From: Pseudarthrobacter sp. SSS035
GTDB lineage: Bacteria > Actinomycetota > Actinomycetes > Actinomycetales > Micrococcaceae
Assembly (NCBI RefSeq): GCF_023273875.1
Contig: NZ_CP096882.1
Location: 4,030,001 to 4,094,000 of the forward strand
DNA: 64,000 bases
Reading direction: 5' to 3'
In this document: positions 44,410 through 51,772 of the stretch, piece by piece
How the letters are laid out: each line of letters starts with the position of its first letter
Numbering within the stretch: the first letter of the stretch is position 1
The notes under the pieces: model-generated
Databases searched by the model: none
The model's input: the letters and a program-made list of their open reading frames with translations, nothing else
What the model was told of the DNA's origin: nothing
Position numbers and translations under genes: made by a program

Positions 44410-44691
44410 ATGACAACCCTTCCGGTGGCAGAAGCAAGATCAAATTTCTCGCGCCTTGTGGAACAGGCGTCCAAGACGCACGAGCGGTTCGAGATTACTC
44501 GCAACGGACTGCGGGCGGCTGTGCTGCTGGGCGCCGATGACTACGATGCGATGTTGGAGACGCTGGCCATTCTCTCTGACGCGGAGCTTGTGAAAGAGAT
44601 CGGCCAAGGCCTCCATGATCTCGAACGTGGCGACACGTTTGACGCCGAGCAGGTTAAGGCTGCCATGCGGCCTGCAGCCGGAAAAGAATGA
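44410..44691 (+). CDS. Phd/YefM-type antitoxin
   Basis: ATG 44410 (MTTLPVAEARSNFSRLVEQA) gives 93 residues; ATG 44404 is equally readable. The N-terminal DNA-binding fold and the FEITRNGLRAAVLLGADDYD motif are typical of Phd antitoxins. The C-terminal helix region neutralises the toxin. It is coupled by ATGA to the RelE-type gene and should repress the pair. Confidence 0.9.
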   Translation: MTTLPVAEARSNFSRLVEQASKTHERFEITRNGLRAAVLLGADDYDAMLETLAILSDAELVKEIGQGLHDLERGDTFDAEQVKAAMRPAAGKE

Positions 44692-44963
44692 GCACCGGGT
44701 ATGACGTCCGGTTTTCCAGATCTGCACGGCGCGCACTGACACATGACCTGCCGGAAAAGGTGGCAGCGGCAGCATTCGAGTTCATCACGGGTGCGCTCTG
44801 CGAGAATCCTCGCCGGCTGGGCAAGCAGCTACATGAGCCTCTGTATCCCCTCTATTCAGCCAGACGCGGCGAATACAGAGTTATCTACCGGATCATTGAC
44901 GACATCCTTTTGATCGAGGTGGTCGCGATTGCTCACCGTCGGGACGCTTACAGATCAGGCTGA
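44688..44963 (+). CDS. RelE/ParE-type toxin
   Basis: A 91-residue toxin starting in the antitoxin's stop codon. RelE-fold marks are YDVRFSRSARRALTHDLP, then GKQLHEPLYPLYSARRGEYR and VIYRIIDDILLIEVVAIAHR with RRDAYRSG at the end. The basic and Arg/His residues typical of mRNA cleavage at the ribosome are kept, so it is probably functional as a translation inhibitor. Confidence 0.9.
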   Translation: MSTGYDVRFSRSARRALTHDLPEKVAAAAFEFITGALCENPRRLGKQLHEPLYPLYSARRGEYRVIYRIIDDILLIEVVAIAHRRDAYRSG

Positions 44964-44990
44964 TGTAGTGGATGGTTGAAAAGACCGTAT

Positions 44991-45040
44991 ACGCTTAGCC
45001 GCGCTTAGCCGCGCTTAGCCGCGCGTAGCCGCGCTTAGCC
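44991..45040 (+). repeat. 10-bp tandem repeat, five copies
   Basis: Five units of GCGCTTAGCC; the first begins with A instead of G and the fourth reads GCGCGTAGCC. It lies between the toxin gene and the end of the MarR gene. Confidence 0.85.
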
Positions 45041-45062
45041 GTCCGGAAGCGCCCTGCTCGTC

Positions 45063-45560
45063 TCAGAGTGGGGCGCTTTCGCGCAGGCAGCGGTCCTGCG
45101 GGTCAATGGCGCTCATGATGCGCTTGCCGATGCTGCCCAGCTGGCGCGACTGCGCCTTAGTGAGGGGATCGAACACGAGGCTGCGGACGGCCTCCACGTG
45201 GCCCGGAGCTATCTGGGCGACCTTCTCCCACCCCTCGTCGGTCAGGGTGGCAAGCGTGATGCGCCTGTCAGAAGCGTCCGTGGAGCGATGCACCCAACCC
45301 CGCTTCTCGAGACGGCCCACCACCTGGGACAGGCGTGGGAGCCCCGACTCGGTGAAGCTGGCCAGGTCGCTCATCCGGCGTGTACGGGCCGGGGCCTCGG
45401 ACAGGCCGGCCAGGACCATGTACTCGAAGTGGCTCAGGCCGGCGTCCTGCTGCAGCTGGGCGTCCAGGGCGGCGGGCAGCTTCATCATCACGCCCACCAG
45501 AGTCAGCCAGACGTCGTGTTCGTCGCTGCTCAGCCAGCGGGGCTCCTTGGCATCTTCCAT
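45063..45560 (-). CDS. MarR-family regulator
   Basis: A 165-residue winged-helix regulator: RRMSDLASFTESGLPRLSQV is the recognition region and KRGWVHRSTDASDRRITLAT the wing. It is divergent from the RibA-monooxygenase fusion gene with 138 bp between the starts, which hold two inverted repeats. It is likely a repressor of the fusion gene and itself, relieved by an aromatic or similar ligand. Confidence 0.85.
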   Translation of the reverse strand: MEDAKEPRWLSSDEHDVWLTLVGVMMKLPAALDAQLQQDAGLSHFEYMVLAGLSEAPARTRRMSDLASFTESGLPRLSQVVGRLEKRGWVHRSTDASDRRITLATLTDEGWEKVAQIAPGHVEAVRSLVFDPLTKAQSRQLGSIGKRIMSAIDPQDRCLRESAPL

Positions 45561-45580
45561 GGGGCAAGTCTAGGTCAGTT

Positions 45581-45596
45581 ACTTCATGAATGAAGT
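45581..45596. promoter_or_regulatory. MarR operator candidate 1
   Basis: ACTTCAT-GA-ATGAAGT, perfect 7-bp arms, 20 bp before the MarR start codon. Confidence 0.55.
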
Positions 45597-45645
45597 TTTG
45601 TGACCCGTCAAATCACTTGCATCGTGAACTAATGAACGATACATT

Positions 45646-45663
45646 TACTTAAACATTCAAGTA
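45646..45663. promoter_or_regulatory. MarR operator candidate 2
   Basis: TACTT-N8-AAGTA, an inverted repeat sharing the ACTT/AAGT ends of the first site. It lies 35 bp before the fusion gene's ATG. Confidence 0.4.
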
Positions 45664-45698
45664 CTTCCCGGACTGAACCGACTTCCTGAGGAGCTCAG

Positions 45699-47561
45699 AT
45701 GACCGTTATGACCGAGACCGTCGCGCGGCCATTCGAACACCCGGCCGCCGTCCGCAGCCAAGTCACCGTCCCGCTGCGCTTCCCTGACGGCTTCACGGCC
45801 ACAGCCGAGATCATGACGTTCCATGGACTGGCCGACGGTAAGGAGCACCTGCTGCTTGCCCTCGGCGAATGGGAGCAGACGCTCCTGGACCAGGGTCCGG
45901 AAGGTAAAGCGCCGCTGGTCCGGCTACACAGTGAGTGCCTTACGGGGGACGTGTTCGGCAGCGAGCGTTGCGACTGCGGACCCCAGCTGCGCGAGGCAGT
46001 CGAGGAGATTGCCGCCGTCGGGGGTTTCCTGCTGTACCTCCGCCAGGAAGGGCGCGGCATCGGCCTGTACTCAAAGCTGGACGCCTACGCCCTGCAGGAC
46101 ACGGGACTGGATACCTACGAAGCCAACGTGGCCCTGGGACGCGGCGAGGACGAGCGGGACTACAGCGCCGCCGCCCAGATGCTCGGCGCGCTCGGCGCGG
46201 GCCGGATCCGCCTCCTCACCAACAACCCGGACAAAGTGGGGCAGCTGACGGCCCTCGGCGTGGTCGTCTCGGAGCAGGTCCCCACCGGTGTCCACCTCTC
46301 GGCGGCCAATCACCGCTACCTGGCCGCGAAGCGCAGCCACACGGCACACACCATCGAGCTGCCGGCCGAGATTCTGCCCGCGGTGCCCGCGGAGATCATT
46401 CCTTCCCATGACGAGCTGCTGGCCAGGGTGGATGCCCTCGTTCCCCGGCTGCGGGAGCGGGCGGCGGAAACCGAAGAGATCCGCCGCATCCCGGAAGCCA
46501 CCATGGCTGAGCTGAAGGCAGCGGGGGTGTTCCAGATGCTCGCGCCGAAAGCTGTGGGCGGCTTCGGCATGGGCCTCGAAACCTATGTGGAAGTGGTCCG
46601 CCGCCTCGCCCAGGGATGTGTCTCCACGGCCTGGGCCGTCGGGCACCTGGTAGAGCATGTGTGGATGCTGGCACGGTGGCCGCAGGAAGCCCAGGACGAG
46701 GTCTTCGCCAACGGGCCGGCCCCCTTGGCTGCCGCGACCGGCGCCCCTCCCGGTAAAGCGGAAGAGGTTCCCGGCGGGTTCGCCATCTCTGGCCGCTGGA
46801 GCTTCGCCTCCGGAGTGATGCACTCCGAGTGGGCGCTTCTTGCCGTACAGCATGGCGATGTCCGCGTGCAGTGCCTGGTCCCGGTGTCCGATCTTGAACT
46901 CCTGGATGTCTGGCACACGGCAGGCCTGCGGGGGACCGGTAGCAACGATCTCCGCGCGGAAAACCTCTTTGTCCCGGCGCACCGCGTCCTCGAGTGGAAC
47001 CGCCTGGCAGCCGCGGACAACCCGGGCAGCCGCATCCACCCGGATCCGAACATCCACATCCCCATGGCCACATTCCTGAACATGGTTGCCCCGGCCGCTG
47101 CTTTGGGGGCCGCCGAGCACGCCTTGGAGGTGTTCCAGGACCTGATGACGGTGCGCAAGGTCAAACAGACAACGCAGGCGCGGCAGGCCGATTCGCCGCT
47201 CGCGCAGGCCCGGTTCTCCCAGGCCTACGGGCACGTGGCCACCGCGCGGCTGCACTGGCAGGAAGCGGTGAGCGTAGTGGCCGCCTCGTACGACCGCCGG
47301 CCTGTCGCTTTCACCGATGAGGAGCGGGCGCAGTACCGGCTTTCGCTTGGTCTCAGCGGCGTGGCGTCCGCCGAGGCTGTCCGCCTCATCCTGACGGGCT
47401 CCGGCGGCAGCGTGCACCGCTTGACGCACCCCCTGCAGCGGATCCAGCGCGATGTCAACGTGCTGCTCAACCACGCCTCGCTGACCATGGACCCGATCCT
47501 GGAACAGGCGGGCCGTGGACTTCTGGACCTTGGGTTCAGCGTCCCGGCCGAACAGTTCTGA
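45699..47561 (+). CDS. GTP cyclohydrolase II fused to a flavin-dependent monooxygenase (acyl-CoA dehydrogenase fold)
   Basis: One unbroken frame of 620 residues from ATG 45699 behind GAGGAG. Residues ~20-218 form a full RibA domain: zinc cysteines C80, C91, C93 (SECLTGDVFGSERCDCG), RQEGRGIGL (115-123), DTGLDTYEANVALG and LLTNNPDK. It should convert GTP to the first riboflavin-pathway pyrimidine. After a ~20-residue linker, residues ~237-620 match two-component monooxygenases of the HsaA/HpaB type: IRRIPEATMAELKAAGVFQM, GGFGMGLETYVEVVRRLA, CVSTAWAVGHLVEHVWML and SASGV-like ASGVMHSEWAL. These use reduced flavin and O2. Fusing a flavin-biosynthesis enzyme to a flavin-consuming oxygenase is not an arrangement I know. 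No flavin reductase is adjacent. A divergent MarR regulator suggests substrate induction. Confidence 0.85.
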   Translation: MTVMTETVARPFEHPAAVRSQVTVPLRFPDGFTATAEIMTFHGLADGKEHLLLALGEWEQTLLDQGPEGKAPLVRLHSECLTGDVFGSERCDCGPQLREAVEEIAAVGGFLLYLRQEGRGIGLYSKLDAYALQDTGLDTYEANVALGRGEDERDYSAAAQMLGALGAGRIRLLTNNPDKVGQLTALGVVVSEQVPTGVHLSAANHRYLAAKRSHTAHTIELPAEILPAVPAEIIPSHDELLARVDALVPRLRERAAETEEIRRIPEATMAELKAAGVFQMLAPKAVGGFGMGLETYVEVVRRLAQGCVSTAWAVGHLVEHVWMLARWPQEAQDEVFANGPAPLAAATGAPPGKAEEVPGGFAISGRWSFASGVMHSEWALLAVQHGDVRVQCLVPVSDLELLDVWHTAGLRGTGSNDLRAENLFVPAHRVLEWNRLAAADNPGSRIHPDPNIHIPMATFLNMVAPAAALGAAEHALEVFQDLMTVRKVKQTTQARQADSPLAQARFSQAYGHVATARLHWQEAVSVVAASYDRRPVAFTDEERAQYRLSLGLSGVASAEAVRLILTGSGGSVHRLTHPLQRIQRDVNVLLNHASLTMDPILEQAGRGLLDLGFSVPAEQF

Positions 47562-47634
47562 CCAGGGGGCATGGGCCCCTTGCAGGACGGCCCGCATCGG
47601 AGAAGGATATGAGCCTCACTCGAGGAGGCCATCC

Positions 47635-48606
47635 ATGCTCCAGCTTGGAAAGTTTGAACGGTACCTGATCGAGGAATTCTTCGACGACTACCGTGCCGGT
47701 GAAATGACGCACCGCACCTTCACGCGCAGGGTCGCGTTCATCATGGGGAGCATGGCGGCGGCATCGGGCGCGATGCTGCTTGTCGGATGCACCCCCGAGG
47801 AAGTCCCACGCAGCACCGACCCCATGCCCACCCCTTCAGCGACGACGGCGGGAACCGGCACAGCTTCTGCCGGGGCTGTTCCGGGGGCCAAGAGCCCGCT
47901 CTCCGTCCCGGAAGGCGCCGCGGGGCTTACGACGGCGACCGTCCGGTTCACTGCCGGCGACACCGAAATCAGCGGTTACCTCGCCCGGCCCGAATCGGGT
48001 GCAGCAGGCCCGGCGGTGCTGGTCTGCCACGAGAACCGCGGCCTGACCCCGCACATCCAGGACGTTGCCCGCCGCTTTGCCAAGGCCGGGTATGCCGCGT
48101 TGGCCCTTGACCTGCTGAGCAGGGAGGGAGGCACGGCCAGCCTCGACTCCGACGCCGTGTCAGGTGCACTGACCAGCGCCGGCGCCCAACGCCACGTTGC
48201 TGACTTAGTCGCTGCCTTTGACTACCTCCAGGGACAGGACTTCGTGGACTCCGGACGCATCGCCATGAACGGGTACTGTTTCGGCGGCGGCATCACCTGG
48301 CAGGCGGCAACCGAGCTGGCCGGGCTGAAGGCCACCGCCGCGTTCTATGGGCCGGCGCCGGACCTGAACAAGGTGCCGGCCATCAAGGCGGCGGCGTTCG
48401 GGGTCTATGCAGAACGTGACCAGCGGATCACCGGCGCGATGCCGGCCCTCCGCGATGCCTTGGACGCCACCACAGTGACGCATCAGCTCACCGTTTACCC
48501 CGGCGTGGACCATGCCTTCCACAACGACACCGGCGAGCGCTACAACGAAACCCAGGCCACAGCTGCCTGGAACGACACCCTCGCCTGGTTCGGACAGCAC
48601 GTCTGA
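47635..48606 (+). CDS. Exported dienelactone hydrolase family protein
   Basis: ATG 47635 behind GAGGAGG gives 323 residues. The N-terminus combines a twin-arginine stretch (FTRRVAFIMG, about 30-39) with a hydrophobic segment and lipobox LLVGC, so a Tat-exported lipoprotein is likely. The catalytic domain has the Cys nucleophile in GYCFGGG, Asp in AERDQRI and His in VDHAFHND. Relatives hydrolyse dienelactones or similar cyclic esters. It lies 73 bp after the fusion monooxygenase and may act on its product (inference). Confidence 0.85.
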   Translation: MLQLGKFERYLIEEFFDDYRAGEMTHRTFTRRVAFIMGSMAAASGAMLLVGCTPEEVPRSTDPMPTPSATTAGTGTASAGAVPGAKSPLSVPEGAAGLTTATVRFTAGDTEISGYLARPESGAAGPAVLVCHENRGLTPHIQDVARRFAKAGYAALALDLLSREGGTASLDSDAVSGALTSAGAQRHVADLVAAFDYLQGQDFVDSGRIAMNGYCFGGGITWQAATELAGLKATAAFYGPAPDLNKVPAIKAAAFGVYAERDQRITGAMPALRDALDATTVTHQLTVYPGVDHAFHNDTGERYNETQATAAWNDTLAWFGQHV

Positions 48607-48654
48607 GGCAATACTGAGCGGCCCGGGGCCGGCAATACTGAGCGGCCCGGGGCC
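48607..48654 (+). repeat. 24-bp perfect tandem duplication
   Basis: The unit starts GGCAATACTGAGCGGCCCGG and ends GGCC. Two exact copies run head to tail directly after the hydrolase stop. Each copy contains GGCCCGGGGCC, so the pair may fold as a GC-rich terminator. Confidence 0.85.
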
Positions 48655-49000
48655 GCTGCCGTCACCCGATTGGATGCCCGTGGTCGCACGTGGTTTCCCC
48701 GTCCCGGACCTCATGTCCCTGGATGCAGGTCACAGTGGGAGGCTGGGGAAGATCATGAGCCACGAGGAACAGGCTGCTCCGCCCGTGCTCAAAACCCGCA
48801 TCCTCCCGCCGCAGCCAGGTCCGGTGGGTTCGCTTAGCTGCGTCAGCAGCCTTTACGTCCTCGCGCTGATGATGCCCGAACGGATTTTTGACCATAAGGA
48901 CCGCGACCTTCCCATGACCGTCACTGCCCTGAGCAGTGATGAACCGGTACCCAAAATTTTACGCCGTCGACGCCGCCTCCGGCGCGGGTAGGCTTGAACC
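48655..49000. other. Intergenic stretch without a supportable gene
   Basis: Short frames exist on both strands (for instance minus 48662-48895), but none has a recognisable fold or a convincing RBS. It probably carries the promoter of the SelO gene. Confidence 0.4.
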
Positions 49001-50464
49001 ATGAGCACTGCAATCCCATGGACACTCACGTTCGACGGGCGTTTCGCGCGCGAACTCGAGGAGCTGGCGGTTCCCTGGCAGGCGGAAGAAGCACCTGACC
49101 CGCACCTGCTGGTCCTGAACGAGCCGTTGGCCACCGAGCTGGGCTTGGACCCGTCCTCGCTGCGGACGCCCGAGGGGACGCGGCTGCTGATCGGCAACCA
49201 GATTCCTGAAGGTGCCACGCCGGTGGCCCAGGCCTATGCCGGGCACCAGTTCGGCGGCTACTCACCCCTGCTCGGCGACGGGCGGGCCCTCCTGCTGGGT
49301 GAGGTCACGGACATCCACGGGCAGCTTCGGGACATCCACCTCAAGGGCTCCGGCCGGACACCGTTCGCCCGCGCAGGTGACGGTCTCGCCGTCGTCGGTC
49401 CCATGCTGCGCGAGTACATCGTCAGCGAAGCCATGCATGCCATGGGCATCCCCACCACGAGGTCCCTCGCCGTGGTGGCCACCGGCCGGCCCGTCCGCCG
49501 CGAAACCATGCTGCCCGGTGCCGTGCTCACCCGGGTGGCGAGCAGCCACCTGCGCGTCGGCAGCTTCCAGTTCGCCCGCGTCAACGGCGAGACGGACCTT
49601 CTGCGCCGTCTGGCCGATCATGCCATCAGCCGCCATTACCCGGACGCGGCGCTCGCCGGCAAGCCCTATCTCGCGTTCTTCGAGGCGGTCATAGCCGCGC
49701 AGGCGTCCCTGGTGGCGCAATGGATGCTGGTGGGCTTCGTCCACGGCGTGATGAACACCGACAACATGGCCATCTCCGGCGAGACCATCGACTACGGTCC
49801 CTGCGCGTTTATGGACGCCTTCAACCCCGGCGCGGTCTACAGCTCCATCGACGCGGACGGACGCTACGCCTACGCCAACCAGCCGGTCATCGCCGAATGG
49901 AATCTCACCCGGCTTGCCGAGGCACTCCTGCCCCTGCTCCATGAAGACCAGGACCAGGCCGTGGCGCTCGCGGTGGAATCCCTCGGCGCCTTCCGCACGC
50001 TGTACAGTGCTGCCTGGTCAGCCGGCATGAAGTCCAAGCTTGGGCTGCGCCCGGACACGCACGACGACGTCGCGTCGCCCCTGGTGGACGGCGTGTTGGC
50101 GCTGCTCCAGGAAGGCAAGGTGGATTACACCTCCTTCTTCCGGAGCCTCGGCTCGGCGGCCCGCGGAACCCCGGAAACTGCGCGGTCCATGTTTGCGGAC
50201 CCGGGCGCCTACGACGCCTGGGCCGCACGGTGGCTTGCCCTGGCGCCGGACACGGACCTGATGGACCGGGCCAACCCCGTCTACATCCCCAGGAACCACC
50301 TGGTTGAAGAGGCTCTGGATGCTGCTATTGCGGGCGACCTGGACCCCTTCAACCGGTTGGTGGACGTCCTGGCCGATCCGTACACGCAGCGCCCCGGGCT
50401 GGAACGCTACGCCGGCCCCGCCCCTGAGGACTTCGGGAGCTACCGGACCTTCTGCGGGACCTGA
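49001..50464 (+). CDS. selO: SelO/YdiU protein adenylyltransferase
   Basis: A 487-residue pseudokinase-fold enzyme that transfers AMP to proteins. Family signatures are AYAGHQFGGYSPLLGDGRA, LKGSGRTPFARAGDG, LREYIVSEAMHAMGIPTTRS and the metal/catalytic region HGVMNTDNMAISGETIDYGP. The C-terminal Cys (TFCGT) stands where eukaryotic homologues have selenocysteine. It links redox stress to AMPylation of metabolic enzymes. Confidence 0.9.
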   Translation: MSTAIPWTLTFDGRFARELEELAVPWQAEEAPDPHLLVLNEPLATELGLDPSSLRTPEGTRLLIGNQIPEGATPVAQAYAGHQFGGYSPLLGDGRALLLGEVTDIHGQLRDIHLKGSGRTPFARAGDGLAVVGPMLREYIVSEAMHAMGIPTTRSLAVVATGRPVRRETMLPGAVLTRVASSHLRVGSFQFARVNGETDLLRRLADHAISRHYPDAALAGKPYLAFFEAVIAAQASLVAQWMLVGFVHGVMNTDNMAISGETIDYGPCAFMDAFNPGAVYSSIDADGRYAYANQPVIAEWNLTRLAEALLPLLHEDQDQAVALAVESLGAFRTLYSAAWSAGMKSKLGLRPDTHDDVASPLVDGVLALLQEGKVDYTSFFRSLGSAARGTPETARSMFADPGAYDAWAARWLALAPDTDLMDRANPVYIPRNHLVEEALDAAIAGDLDPFNRLVDVLADPYTQRPGLERYAGPAPEDFGSYRTFCGT

Positions 50465-50533
50465 GCGAACACCAGGGATGGACGACGGCGGCGCGGGGCT
50501 GGGTGCCGCCCGCGGCCGTCGGGCATGGTCGGA

Positions 50534-51385
50534 TCACGCTACGCGGACGAAGGACGCTCCGGCGAGCCAGCTGATGGAGTGCACTTCGGTTTTGAAACCG
50601 TCCACCCCGCCACTGACAACCTGGCCGTTGCCGGCGTAGACGCCCACATGGCCGGCCGTGATGACCAGATCCCCCGCGGCAGGTGTGCCCACCACCGCGC
50701 CGTACTGGAAGAACTGGCCGGGAGCCAGGTCGCCCACGCTCTTACCCACCGAGCGCAGCGCCTTCTCCACCATGGCGGTGCAGTCCTGCTGTATGCCGAG
50801 CTGGGAGTTGGCGGAAGCCAGGATGGCCCCGCCGAGCGAGCCGGCCGGTGCCTGGGCCGCCGGTGCGGACGTTGCCGCCAGCCGGATGCCGGTGTTGGTG
50901 GGAGAGGCCGGCGCCGCCGCGGCCTTCGCCGCGGGAGCCGGTGCGGTGTAGCCGGCACCGGGGATCCGGATCTGGTCGCCGGGGTAGATGATGCTGGTCA
51001 GCGAGAGTCCATTGGCAGCAAGGACGTCGTTGAGCGGGACGCCGTTGGTGGCGGAAATCTGGCCCAGCGTGTCACCCGAAACGACTGTGTGGACGGTGGC
51101 CGCGGCGGGGGCTGCTGCAGCGGAAGCCGGAGGAACAGCGGCCGGAGCCGCTGCCGCCGCACTGGTTTGGACCTGGGTGTTGGCAGTCCCGGAGTTGTCC
51201 GGGCCGTGGACGCCGGCCTGAGCCGGGACGCCAATGCTGAACAGCAGGCCGGATGCAGCAATAGCCACCAGGGCCGGCCGGCCAAACGTCAGGGGGTGTG
51301 TTGTGGCCGCAGTAGACAGGCCAATAAGGACGGTGGAGCGGGCAGGAACCGCACGATGGCGTGCGGCAGCGGAATTCTTGGACAC
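50534..51385 (-). CDS. LysM-NlpC/P60-type cell-wall hydrolase
   Basis: A GTG at 51385, about 9 nt after GAGAGG and just below a riboswitch, gives 283 residues. A signal peptide (LVAIAASGLLFSIGVPAQA), an Ala/Pro linker, one LysM (VHTVVSGDTLGQISATNGVP to IYPGDQIRIPG) and a C-terminal NlpC/P60 domain follow. Its Cys is in QQDCTAMVEKALRS and its His in GHVGVYAGNGQVV. It should cut peptide stems of peptidoglycan. Expression is probably set by c-di-AMP through the leader. Confidence 0.85.
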   Translation of the reverse strand: MSKNSAAARHRAVPARSTVLIGLSTAATTHPLTFGRPALVAIAASGLLFSIGVPAQAGVHGPDNSGTANTQVQTSAAAAAPAAVPPASAAAAPAAATVHTVVSGDTLGQISATNGVPLNDVLAANGLSLTSIIYPGDQIRIPGAGYTAPAPAAKAAAAPASPTNTGIRLAATSAPAAQAPAGSLGGAILASANSQLGIQQDCTAMVEKALRSVGKSVGDLAPGQFFQYGAVVGTPAAGDLVITAGHVGVYAGNGQVVSGGVDGFKTEVHSISWLAGASFVRVA

Positions 51386-51402
51386 GGTTGATCGCCTCTC
51401 CC

Positions 51403-51582
51403 ATGCCTGCGGGGTGAGCTGTCGGGTTCGGGTCGGAGATACCCGGCCGGTAGCGCCGCCGCACGGGACGGAGCGATACCGACTTAACCCCAAGGCTTCG
51501 AAAAGCCGTGGAAACGTGGTTCCCCCGTCCCTGCCAGCTGGAAAGCGACTGGATCCCGGTCAGCGGCAGGGCTCGGCATACT
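51403..51582 (-). ncRNA. c-di-AMP riboswitch (ydaO/yuaA class)
   Basis: On the minus strand the leader carries the class hallmarks in order: a 5' arm CCGAGCCCTGCCGC pairing with GGCAGGG, the conserved GGGGGAACCA (about 51518-51527), TTGGGGTTAA, and the near-invariant AACCCGACAGCTCACCCCGC ending GCAGGC (51407-51432). The RBS follows within 25 nt. In actinobacteria this class precedes resuscitation-factor and NlpC/P60 genes, as here, usually turning expression off when c-di-AMP is high. Confidence 0.85.
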
Positions 51583-51622
51583 GGCGGGAATGTCCCGGCT
51601 TGAGCCGGGCCACCGTTTGACC

Positions 51623-51667
51623 ATAACTTCCGGTTATCGACAATGTCACATTCCGGTAACGGAATGT
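51623..51667. promoter_or_regulatory. Two inverted repeats in the divergent promoter region
   Basis: ATAAC-TTCCG-GTTAT (51623-51637) and ACATTCCG-GTAA-CGGAATGT (51648-51667) lie between the two divergent cell-wall genes. GTCACATTCCGGTAACGG loosely resembles the GTCACA/GTAAC sites of the MtrA regulator, which controls such genes in relatives. This match is tentative. Confidence 0.4.
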
Positions 51668-51772
51668 AGGCGTGAAATCCACCCGTGCTTCATCTCGGAT
51701 TCCCTCCCTCCTCGGTAACGATGTTGCAGGTCAGGCCCCGTAATCCGTATATGCCCGGTAAGCTCACCAACT

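Noticed and set aside
46071..47597. 508-codon minus-strand frame opposite the RibA-monooxygenase fusion
   Set aside because: Shadow frame; the plus strand carries two fully conserved domains.
48662..48895. 77-codon minus-strand frame in the gap before selO
   Set aside because: CxxG and CDHGH hint at a metal site, but there is no RBS, no known family and no neighbour support.
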